Shown piece after piece: positions 1 to 5,969 of a DNA stretch of 9,310 nucleotides. The notes under the pieces were generated by a model. It made no database searches and was not told the origin of the DNA. It saw only the letters and a list, made by a program, of their open reading frames with translations. Every line of letters begins with the position of its first letter. Position 1 is the first letter of the stretch. The stretch is from Cellvibrionales bacterium UBA1963 (GTDB taxonomy: Bacteria > Pseudomonadota > Gammaproteobacteria > Pseudomonadales > UBA7434), in assembly GCA_002336035.1 (NCBI GenBank), contig DDED01000196.1, positions 1 through 9,310 of the forward strand. Direction: 5' to 3'. The translations under genes were made by a program, and so were the position numbers.

Positions 1-748
1 CAAGCCGCAATTGAGCTATGCCTCCATTAATAAAATCAATGGCAAGCGAGCAGTCAATGTGTCCGCTAAAATTGACAAACGCTATTACAATCCTGACGCA
101 GTAAGTGCACAAATCATGAAAAATGACTTGCCGAAATTGGTGAAGGCCTACCCCAGTCTTCACTTTGAAACCGACGGCGACTCCAAAGAAGCCGCCAAGT
201 TGATTCAAGGTTTGGCCCAAGGATTTATTATGGCTATTATCGCTGTTTACGCGCTTCTTGCTATCCCCCTTAAGTCTTACTATCAACCGCTTATTATTAT
301 GACGGTTATTCCGTTCAGTTTTATTGGTGCAGTCTTTGGGCACTGGTGGATGGATACCGCTTTTTCCATGATGTCATTTTTCGGGGTCATCGCGTTAACC
401 GGTGTGGTGGTGAATGACAGCTTGATACTTACCGATGCAGTCAATAAACGATTAAGGGCTCAACAAGACATCACTGAAGCGGTTACCGGCGCGTGCAAAC
501 AGCGTTTTAGAGCAATATTGATCACTTCACTCACCACCTTTTTCGGTCTTTTTCCATTACTGCTTGAGACCAGCCTACAAGCTCAAGAAATGCTCCCAAT
601 GGCTATTTCGCTGGCTTTCGGCATTTTATTTGCTACTGTCATTACGTTACTGCTTGTCCCTTGCCTGTTTGTTATTCTCAACGACATCTTTCCTTCGTTA
701 GGCCATGAAAGGGGCCAGGCCTTAAACGCTACTGAAACGTTCGAATAA
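1..748 (+). CDS. RND efflux pump inner-membrane subunit, C-terminal fragment (5' end outside window)
   Basis: This is the C-terminal part of a proton-driven RND (AcrB-like) exporter. It is open from the first bases of the window (codons start at base 2) and ends at TAA 746-748, so no true start is present; a TTG at 11 is internal. About 248 residues are visible against roughly 1000-1050 for a full protein. Five hydrophobic segments can be seen, at about 215-275, 283-350, 368-440, 518-570 and 600-680, matching TM8-TM12 of the family. TM10 carries the typical GVIALTGVVVNDSLIL stretch. The loop and TM11 carry RFRAILITSLTTFFGLFPLL, both hallmarks of RND permeases. The protein would sit in the inner membrane with a periplasmic adaptor and an outer-membrane channel. 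Those partners are not in the window and the substrate cannot be told. Family call is firm. Confidence 0.93.
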   Translation, partial: KPQLSYASINKINGKRAVNVSAKIDKRYYNPDAVSAQIMKNDLPKLVKAYPSLHFETDGDSKEAAKLIQGLAQGFIMAIIAVYALLAIPLKSYYQPLIIMTVIPFSFIGAVFGHWWMDTAFSMMSFFGVIALTGVVVNDSLILTDAVNKRLRAQQDITEAVTGACKQRFRAILITSLTTFFGLFPLLLETSLQAQEMLPMAISLAFGILFATVITLLLVPCLFVILNDIFPSLGHERGQALNATETFE

Positions 749-919
749 TCATCGATGGCAGCCAGAATTAAGGTTGCGTTTTTACCCCTTTGACGTGAAA
801 ATTACTTTTATTTCGTTCTTTAAATCGCTAATATATCGCCGCATACGCTAGTTAACCGAGAAAACACCCTCGCTGCTATTTAGCCATCACTCATACCGCC
901 TCAGATGCCGGAGTTATCA

Positions 920-1336
920 ATGTCACGAACACGTCATGCAAGTGCCAATGAAGAAGAGTCAGAAATCGATTTAACACCAATGCTCGATGTTGTATTTATT
1001 ATGCTGATCTTTTTCATAGTGACAGCTTCGTTTATTAAGGAGTTTGGGCTTGAGATTAACCGCCCTGACGATGCACCCGAAGTCGATATTCCAACTGAAA
1101 ATCAGAATGTGTTGATCAATATCAATGCTTCGAGCGAAATCCTTGTTGACCAACGCAGGGTTGACATTCGATCAGTTCGTTCAGTTATTCAGCGTAAGCT
1201 TGCCGAGAACCCAAAGGGATCAGTAATCATCAGCGCTCATAGCGAAGCCAAAGCCAATACATATGCAGCGGTAGCCGATGCCGCACAACAAGCGAAAGAA
1301 GGGATTGGGATTACTTTGGTCGTTAAAGAGGAGTAA
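920..1336 (+). CDS. exbD: ExbD/TolR-family proton-channel subunit
   Basis: This is a 138-residue ExbD-type protein. With an ExbB partner such subunits form the inner-membrane proton channel that energises TonB. A short polar cytoplasmic N-terminus (1-17) is followed by IDLTPMLDVVFIMLIFFIVT at 16-35, a single membrane helix. Asp23 is the conserved membrane aspartate, equivalent to Asp25 of E. coli ExbD. A periplasmic domain of about 100 residues follows. I chose ATG 920 over the in-frame ATG at 905 because GGAG at 910-913 lies 6 nt upstream of 920, whereas 905 has no ribosome-binding site. The sequence style resembles ExbD2 of TonB2 systems. No exbB or tonB gene is adjacent. A strong terminator follows the stop directly, and the upstream neighbour is an unrelated RND gene 171 nt away, so it appears to be transcribed alone. 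Confidence 0.9.
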   Translation: MSRTRHASANEEESEIDLTPMLDVVFIMLIFFIVTASFIKEFGLEINRPDDAPEVDIPTENQNVLININASSEILVDQRRVDIRSVRSVIQRKLAENPKGSVIISAHSEAKANTYAAVADAAQQAKEGIGITLVVKEE

Positions 1337-1352
1337 CACTTTCTGTCATGAC

Positions 1353-1377
1353 AAAAAAGCCCTTTTAGGGCTTTTTT
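1353..1377. terminator. Bidirectional intrinsic terminator between convergent exbD and ogt-like genes
   Basis: An 11-bp inverted repeat, AAAAAAGCCCT (1353-1363) and AGGGCTTTTTT (1367-1377), is separated by a 3-nt TTT loop. It has a GC core (GCCC/GGGC) and a T run on the plus strand; the A run serves as a T run on the minus strand. It starts 17 nt after the exbD stop. Its last base overlaps the TAA stop (1377-1379) of the convergent alkyltransferase gene, so one hairpin probably ends both transcripts. Confidence 0.9.
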
Positions 1378-1997
1378 TATGCCCCCACCGCGTTGTCACC
1401 ACCTTGCGTAGACTTTGTCGTTTTACGGCTATTTTTGAGTGATGACGCGTTCTGATTATCATCGTACTCGGCATTGATGTCTGCAGAGTTGCCATGGCCT
1501 TGATCTTCACCCCGTGCTTGATATTGACCTGACTCTAAATTCATTAGCCATTCCCTGGCTGATGCGCCGCCGTTATAACCAGAGGGCTTACCCGAACGAC
1601 TCACCACGCGATGACAAGGTAAAATAATAGGCAACGTATTTTTTTTCATTGCAGAAGCTATTGATCTGACCGCTTTCGGTTTACCGACAGCGCGAGCAAT
1701 ATCACTGTAACTGGCCGTTTCACCGAAGGGAATACGGGCGACCGACATTAATATCTGGCGCTGAAACTCAGACCCTATAGGATTGAGCCGCAACTTAAAT
1801 TGCTGCCTATTCCCAGCAAAATATTCATTTAATTGGATAATCACGGTCATAAAAAAAGCGCCATCTTTGCGCCAATGCATTTCAGGAAGGAGTGGTGAAG
1901 GGCCATCTTGAATATTCAATCGGGACAGGCCTTGAAAATCACCCACCAATAGAATTCTTCCTAAAGGAGATTCAGTGTAACAATAATGTGTCGTCAT
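1377..1997 (-). CDS. ogt: Methylated-DNA--protein-cysteine methyltransferase (Ogt/MGMT family) with C-terminal tail
   Basis: This cytoplasmic repair protein transfers alkyl groups from O6-alkylguanine (and O4-alkylthymine) in DNA irreversibly to its own cysteine. In numbering from ATG 2012, the active-site motif LPCHRV is at 131-136 with acceptor Cys133. The DNA-binding helix contains Arg116 (AVRSIASAM), equivalent to the human Arg128 finger. Tyr102 (SYSDIA), Asn125 and the SGYNGG turn at 144-149 are also present. I prefer the ATG at 1995-1997 (206 residues) because GAGG (2007-2010, minus strand) sits 9 nt upstream; the ATG at 2012 lacks a ribosome-binding site. The catalytic domain ends near WLMNLE (155-160). 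About 50 further residues rich in Asn, Gln, Ser, Lys, Asp and Gly follow, which typical 160-175-residue Ogt proteins lack. The small Cys/His gene lies 167-183 nt upstream on the same strand. Confidence 0.93.
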   Translation of the reverse strand: MTTHYCYTESPLGRILLVGDFQGLSRLNIQDGPSPLLPEMHWRKDGAFFMTVIIQLNEYFAGNRQQFKLRLNPIGSEFQRQILMSVARIPFGETASYSDIARAVGKPKAVRSIASAMKKNTLPIILPCHRVVSRSGKPSGYNGGASAREWLMNLESGQYQARGEDQGHGNSADINAEYDDNQNASSLKNSRKTTKSTQGGDNAVGA

Positions 1998-2179
1998 TAA
2001 TAAAGGCCTCATTCACAGTCATCGAAACAAACCACCGTCTGTGCGTTGCAATGGATAAACCACAATCAATTAACATCACTAAAATCGTACGCGCTATCTC
2101 TAGGCGTTTAAACCCCTAATCGTGCCAAAAAACGTACATTTATCGGATTTTAAACGTATTTTAAGGTTTTTAAGCCATT

Positions 2180-2371
2180 TTATTCCAACATAGCTTTTGT
2201 TTTGTCGCACTTAGCGCACCGATAAATGGTGACCAGCTTGCCTTGCTTAACATCAAATTTAGACGTCTTATCGGTGAGCCAACGGTGATGACCGTGCTGG
2301 CACATGCTCGATCGCTTAACACGATTGAGGCGGGCGGCTTTACCAAAATTTCCAGTTAAAACTTTAACCAT
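2180..2371 (-). CDS. Small basic Cys/His protein, possible zinc ribbon, function unknown
   Basis: This encodes 63 residues. The N-terminus is basic (KAARLNRVKRSS, 11-22). Cys24, His26, His28 and His29 come next, then a segment including KFDVKQGKLVTIYRC, then Cys52 and Cys55 in a CxxC knuckle. Two metal-ligand-like clusters 23 residues apart with a basic N-terminus suggest a one-zinc ribbon that could touch nucleic acid or ribosomes; this is inference. From memory, similar small proteins occur in gammaproteobacteria as conserved hypotheticals. ATG 2371 is the only start before an in-frame upstream stop. No Shine-Dalgarno sequence precedes it, and the predicted leader is only about 15 nt. The frame is judged real from the Cys/His pattern and from a well-spaced promoter directly upstream. 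Confidence 0.72.
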   Translation of the reverse strand: MVKVLTGNFGKAARLNRVKRSSMCQHGHHRWLTDKTSKFDVKQGKLVTIYRCAKCDKTKAMLE

Positions 2372-2392
2372 AGTATAGGAAAATCGTTCAGC

Positions 2393-2421
2393 ATTTTATG
2401 GACGGTCATGCTCATCAGCAA
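2393..2421 (-). promoter_or_regulatory. Putative sigma70 promoter for the small Cys/His gene
   Basis: On the minus strand, TTGCTG (2416-2421) serves as a -35 box with 3 of 6 consensus matches in the key TTG. It is followed by exactly 17 nt and TAAAAT (2393-2398) as a -10 box with 5 of 6 matches. The expected transcription start near 2386 lies about 15 nt before the ATG at 2371. Confidence 0.5.
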
Positions 2422-2567
2422 TGACGCTAATTATTGTTAACGGCGTTCATCGTTGTAAGCGCATGATGTTGTGGGTGTTTATTGCTGCCGATGCCTTTAG
2501 CGTAACCGATCAAATATTGATTAGAAACCCTCTGCGACAAGCCACCGCAATTGAATGATAATTTGTT

Positions 2568-2593
2568 AAAAAAAATTGCGTTGCAGTCGCAAT
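2568..2593 (-). terminator. Intrinsic terminator of the acyl-CoA dehydrogenase operon (distal of two)
   Basis: Read on the minus strand, ATTGCG (2593-2588), a 7-nt loop (2587-2581) and CGCAAT (2580-2575) form a 6-bp stem. A run of T (complement of A 2568-2575) follows immediately. It lies about 55 nt past the dehydrogenase stop and behind a second hairpin, giving a tandem stop for this operon. Confidence 0.7.
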
Positions 2594-2609
2594 CAGGAAC
2601 AATAAATAC

Positions 2610-2627
2610 AACGGCTAAATAGCCGTT
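2610..2627 (-). terminator. Proximal hairpin downstream of the acyl-CoA dehydrogenase operon
   Basis: A perfect 7-bp inverted repeat, AACGGCT (2610-2616) and AGCCGTT (2621-2627), has a 4-nt loop and lies 20 nt past the stop at 2647. On the minus strand it is followed by a T-rich but interrupted tail (TTGTATTTATTG). On the plus strand it is followed by TTT, so it could also stop plus-strand transcription entering the operon antisense. Confidence 0.6.
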
Positions 2628-2646
2628 TTTGCAACAAAAAATCAGC

Positions 2647-3810
2647 CTAAGCCATCGAGACTGAATACTCGGCGATACGATCACCTAAATTAGTCAAATG
2701 CTGTTGGCTTGAACCCATTGAGAATTCCATTTGTCTCAATAATAAGCAAAAGCGCCAAAGTGGGTACTCACGGTCAACACCAGTACCACCGTGCAAATGT
2801 TGGGCTGTGTAACTAATGCGATGACCGGTATCACCCGCCCAAATTTTTGCCATCGTCACCGCATCATTAATGACCCGCTGTGACTCAAGATCACTGGCCT
2901 TATTTGACAATAAACAAGCCGCTTGCTGAGTGCAAAGTCGAAGGCATTCAACGTCAATATAACCGTCAGCTGCTCGCTGTGCCACCGCTTGAAAAGAGGC
3001 GATTGCCGTATTGAATTGCTTACGTTCGGAGGTGTATTTTGCCGTCATTCTTAATGCCGCTTCACTCGCACCTAGTTGCACATTGCAATAAGCGGTGAGT
3101 AAACAGTTCACACCGTATTGAATCGCTTGATTAGCCTTTTCTCCAACAGCTAGAACCTGCGAAGACGAGATCATCACATTCGCTAAGGTCAATTTTGATT
3201 GTGGTTCTGCCGTTGTAGTATCAAGCTTATCTAAAGTCACCCCAGCCTGGCTTGGATCAATCATGACGAGTACATTTTCATCATCACTGATCTTAGCGCT
3301 CACAATAATACCCGCTGCGTGTTGGGCGTAGGGCACATAATGCTTGACGCCATTAAGCGAATAATCACTGCCATTGTTCGTTGCTGTAACAGTATGTGGC
3401 GTCACGTCATTAGTACTCATTGCCTCAGAAAATGCAACGGTCAAAATCGACTGACCATTGACCACGTCCGGCAACCATTGCTGCTGAAGCTCAGCGCTTG
3501 CATACTCGGTTAGAAGCATAGCGGCACCGGCTAAACTAGTGACAACAGGGACAGCGGCGACGCTGCGGCCCACCTCTTCAAGTAATAAACTTAAAGAAAA
3601 ATAGTCAAAGCCCATTCCACCATGCGATTCGTCAATAGCGACGCCCAATAATCCTGCGCTGGCCAATTGCTGCCATAAATCACGGTCAAACCGCTCACCA
3701 CTCACTTGTTTATCTAAGTTGCGCAGACGCTCTTCAGTTACCTGCTCTTGGAGGATCTTATTGGCTAACTGTTGTATCTCGGCCTGTGACTCGGTTAAAG
3801 AAAATTTCAC
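2647..3810 (-). CDS. Acyl-CoA dehydrogenase, FadE28/ChsE1-like (probable non-catalytic subunit of a heteromer)
   Basis: This is a 387-residue flavin-dependent acyl-CoA dehydrogenase fold. An N-terminal helical domain includes LLGVAIDESHGGMGFDY (54-70). The middle beta domain is weakly conserved. The C-terminal domain holds SERKQFNTAIASFQAVAQRA (261-280) and QHLHGGTGVDREYPLWR (337-353). The latter, and the ending near HLTNLGDRIAE, resemble M. tuberculosis FadE28 (ChsE1). Where medium-chain enzymes carry the catalytic Glu (EGT), this protein reads FSMGSS (363-368). The alternative helix position, around TAYCNVQLGASEAA (239-252), also has no obvious Glu base. I infer that it pairs with the upstream gene as one alpha2beta2 enzyme with one active site per dimer. 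The start is GTG 3808-3810, backed by a strong AGGAG (3819-3823) 8 nt upstream. It begins 62 nt after the partner gene's stop and ends before tandem terminator hairpins. Confidence 0.87.
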   Translation of the reverse strand: MKFSLTESQAEIQQLANKILQEQVTEERLRNLDKQVSGERFDRDLWQQLASAGLLGVAIDESHGGMGFDYFSLSLLLEEVGRSVAAVPVVTSLAGAAMLLTEYASAELQQQWLPDVVNGQSILTVAFSEAMSTNDVTPHTVTATNNGSDYSLNGVKHYVPYAQHAAGIIVSAKISDDENVLVMIDPSQAGVTLDKLDTTTAEPQSKLTLANVMISSSQVLAVGEKANQAIQYGVNCLLTAYCNVQLGASEAALRMTAKYTSERKQFNTAIASFQAVAQRAADGYIDVECLRLCTQQAACLLSNKASDLESQRVINDAVTMAKIWAGDTGHRISYTAQHLHGGTGVDREYPLWRFCLLLRQMEFSMGSSQQHLTNLGDRIAEYSVSMA

Positions 3811-3872
3811 CGTGCTTTCTCCTATAAAAATCTGTTTGTTCTATTTTTCACTCAAGTGTCTCAAGAATAATG

Positions 3873-5060
3873 CTAGCTCATTCGACTGCCGATTGGCATC
3901 CATAAGCCAGCGGCTGCAATGATATCTCGCTGCACTTCATTAGCGCCGCCACCAAAAGTAATAATCGATGCAGTTCGATATAGGTTTTCAATTGTTGCAC
4001 CGATGTTGGTATCATCAGAGTCACGTTTCAATACAGAGTGCTGGCCAATAATTTCGCCGGCCAAACGATAAATCTCGACAAACAACTCTGTGCCATAAAC
4101 CTTCGCTGCAGAGGCATCTGCCATATTTAATTCATTGCTGTCCATCTGCCAAGCAAGCTTGTAGCAAATCAGTCGCAGAGCTTCCAAGCTCGAACGAATA
4201 CGGGCAAAGTGTGTCCGCACCCACGGTTGATCGATAATCTTGCGTCCATCAATTAAGTAGGTGCTTTGCGCCCAATCAACCAGAACATTGTATTTTTGAC
4301 TAAAAAAGCCCACGTTTACTAAGGCCAAACGTTCACGGTTCAACTGGCTGGTAATCAGCTTCCAACCTTTATTTAATTCACCGACTAAGGCATCAGCCGG
4401 TAAACGAACGTCTTCATAATATGTCGCATTGGTTCTCACACCGCCCAAAGTATGCACCGGCGACAAGCTAAAGCCTTCAGCGTTGGTTGGCAAAATAAAC
4501 ATAGAAATGCCCCTGTGCTTAGGCGCATCAGGATCGGTTCTGGCTGCTAACCAAACATAGTCGGCCATATGGCACAAACTGGTCCACATTTTTTGACCAT
4601 TGATAACCCATTCATCGCCGTCACGCACCGCCCGTGTTTTTAATGAGGCTAAATCCGTTCCTGCTTCTGGTTCAGAATAACCAATCGCCACATTACACGT
4701 GCCCGCCACAATACCCGGCACTATTTCTTGTCGAACGCGATCACTTGCATGGTCACGCAACATAGGACCGACTGACTCGGTAGTCAAAAAGGGGAATGGG
4801 AAACCTGCCCGCATGACCTCTTCAATGAACATGTATTGCTCGAGTGCTGATAAACCCCGCCCGCCAAATTTTTCTGGCCAACTGAGAGCAATATAACCGT
4901 CGTCACCCATTTTTTTCATAGCCGCTTGGTACAGTGGTCCGCCGCCTTCACCGGGGGTGCCAACAAGCTCCGCTACTAATTCTGGGGTCATCAACGTATC
5001 AAAGTAACCGCGAAATTCATCGCGCAAATCACATTGCTTGTCAGTTAAATGAAAATCCAT
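3873..5060 (-). CDS. Acyl-CoA dehydrogenase, FadE29/ChsE2-like (probable catalytic subunit)
   Basis: This 395-residue protein strongly resembles M. tuberculosis FadE29 (ChsE2), which with FadE28 desaturates the 3-carbon CoA side chain of 3-oxo-4-pregnene-20-carboxyl-CoA during cholesterol breakdown. Visible signatures are ALSWPEKFGGRG (58-69), the FAD/substrate loop IGYSEPEAGTDLASLKT (126-142), VINGQKMWTS (152-161), RTNATYYEDVRLP (209-221), SQLNRERLA (238-246) and ITFGGGANEV (367-376). Glu243 lies where FadE29 has its proposed catalytic Glu (residue 241 as I recall). The start ATG 5060 gives MDFHLTDKQ, the standard family opening; a purine-rich stretch precedes it but no ideally spaced ribosome-binding site. 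It is the first gene of a two-gene minus-strand operon with the FadE28-like gene. The exact substrate is unknown; a steroid or other polycyclic acyl-CoA is likely. Confidence 0.9.
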   Translation of the reverse strand: MDFHLTDKQCDLRDEFRGYFDTLMTPELVAELVGTPGEGGGPLYQAAMKKMGDDGYIALSWPEKFGGRGLSALEQYMFIEEVMRAGFPFPFLTTESVGPMLRDHASDRVRQEIVPGIVAGTCNVAIGYSEPEAGTDLASLKTRAVRDGDEWVINGQKMWTSLCHMADYVWLAARTDPDAPKHRGISMFILPTNAEGFSLSPVHTLGGVRTNATYYEDVRLPADALVGELNKGWKLITSQLNRERLALVNVGFFSQKYNVLVDWAQSTYLIDGRKIIDQPWVRTHFARIRSSLEALRLICYKLAWQMDSNELNMADASAAKVYGTELFVEIYRLAGEIIGQHSVLKRDSDDTNIGATIENLYRTASIITFGGGANEVQRDIIAAAGLWMPIGSRMS

Positions 5061-5157
5061 AGCCTTTTTACTCTCGGGTTATCTTAATTAAACAAATCAT
5101 ACCTTATTATCGTAATTTATATTGTCTGAACCTAGTGGCTGATGCCGCCAATCAACA

Positions 5158-5175
5158 GCAAAATGAGGCAAAATG
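5158..5175. repeat. Short direct repeat in the divergent intergenic region
   Basis: The octamer GCAAAATG occurs at 5158-5165 and again at 5168-5175, a 10-bp period close to one helical turn. It lies midway in the 200-bp gap between the divergent dehydrogenase operon and the DUF2452-like gene, a natural place for a regulator site. No palindromic TetR-type operator was recognised in this gap, and no convincing paired -35/-10 boxes were found for either direction. Confidence 0.3.
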
Positions 5176-5260
5176 TCACCGATGCTAGAAAACCAAACCA
5201 AAAACGACCACTAACGTATAGATAGTGTCTGTATTTGAAAAATAGGAACCCAATGATCTT

Positions 5261-5869
5261 ATGATGTCTTTATATAAAAAACCCTTGGGTAACCCTCAAG
5301 GCAAAGGTGTGGTGCCATTATTAGCGGCATGGGATGCCCTTTCACCGTCCCGCATCGAGATTAAATCAGCGGAACAAATCCTCAGTCAATATTTCACCTC
5401 TCTGCTGGTTCTTTCGGCTGAATTTCATTTCAAACCAGTTCCTCAACAAGACTATTATCTTTATTGGAAAAATGCCGCTTCAGGTACCCAATGGCGACTA
5501 AGCCTGATCGAGCCAGAAAAACTAGGTGATCTGTGTTTAGGCCAATTCGTGGGTCGTTGTCATCTGCAATCTGATATGACGTGGACTATTCAGCCTAGCC
5601 AATTATTAGCTGAACAAGAAGATGTGCTGGCGGCATTACAACACTTTGCAGAACAATTTCAATTAGCCAATCAAAATGGGCAGAGTTTAGAGAGGCTGTT
5701 GCCTTTCTTTGTCGATGAATTGCCTTTTTATCGTCGCCTATCCGCCACTGCTTTATCGAGCTCACTCAGCCGTAGTATCGCTGTAAGTGATTTAAGCGGT
5801 ATACCAGCCCAACAGTGGTTAGAGCAGAACCCCTCCAGTATGCGACTATTGCTTCAATCAGATTCCTAG
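5261..5869 (+). CDS. DUF2452/C1orf50-like conserved protein, function unknown
   Basis: This is a 202-residue soluble protein with no signal peptide or membrane helix. Landmarks are NPQGKGVVPLL (11-21) near the N-terminus, YYLYW (65-69), LSLIEPEKLG (80-89), GQFVGRCHLQSDMTW (94-108) and LPFYRR (154-159). The central block resembles what I remember of the DUF2452 family, which includes eukaryotic C1orf50 (YYLY, SIISPKEWG, FLGAYKLQHDLSWTP). Similar proteins of about 190 residues exist in gammaproteobacteria such as Pseudomonas. No enzymatic motif is evident. The start is ATG 5261 or the next codon, ATG 5264. AGGA at 5244-5247 is 13 nt upstream, rather far, and better spaced for a three-codon ORF at 5253-5264. 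It is the first plus-strand gene after the divergent dehydrogenase operon and 100 nt ahead of the KstD-like gene, so co-transcription with the steroid genes is possible but unproven. Confidence 0.8.
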   Translation: MMSLYKKPLGNPQGKGVVPLLAAWDALSPSRIEIKSAEQILSQYFTSLLVLSAEFHFKPVPQQDYYLYWKNAASGTQWRLSLIEPEKLGDLCLGQFVGRCHLQSDMTWTIQPSQLLAEQEDVLAALQHFAEQFQLANQNGQSLERLLPFFVDELPFYRRLSATALSSSLSRSIAVSDLSGIPAQQWLEQNPSSMRLLLQSDS

Positions 5870-5969
5870 TAAAGTCTCAATACTCGCTTTATTAAGCGCT
5901 AGTAAGAGCCTTTCATAGAATAATTTTATATTATACCTTTTTCTAGCACCCTAACTAAAATAGCTAAAT

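Noticed and set aside
785..840. Possible exbD promoter elements: TTGACG at 790-795 and TAATAT at 829-834
   Set aside because: The two boxes are 33 nt apart, and no acceptable partner lies at 16-18 nt from either, so no promoter is called.
1892..2119. A 75-codon plus-strand frame antisense to the alkyltransferase start
   Set aside because: Most of it lies opposite a well-supported gene. It has no ribosome-binding site and no recognisable motif.
2509..2521. Small palindrome ATCAA-ATA-TTGAT in the gap upstream of the small Cys/His gene
   Set aside because: It is short and AT-rich and lies about 90 nt upstream of the predicted promoter; easily expected by chance.
2427..2684. An 85-codon minus-strand frame overlapping the 3' end of the FadE28-like gene, with a protein-like last 37 codons (possible TTG start at 2540)
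   Set aside because: It runs through both terminator hairpins and the poly-A tract, has no ribosome-binding site, and its composition (Cys- and Phe-rich start) is not protein-like upstream. The tail alone has no recognisable family and reaches into the promoter region of the small Cys/His gene.
5885..5898. Inverted repeat CGCTT-TATT-AAGCG after the DUF2452-like gene
   Set aside because: A 5-bp stem without a following T run is too weak for a terminator, and nothing else supports an operator.
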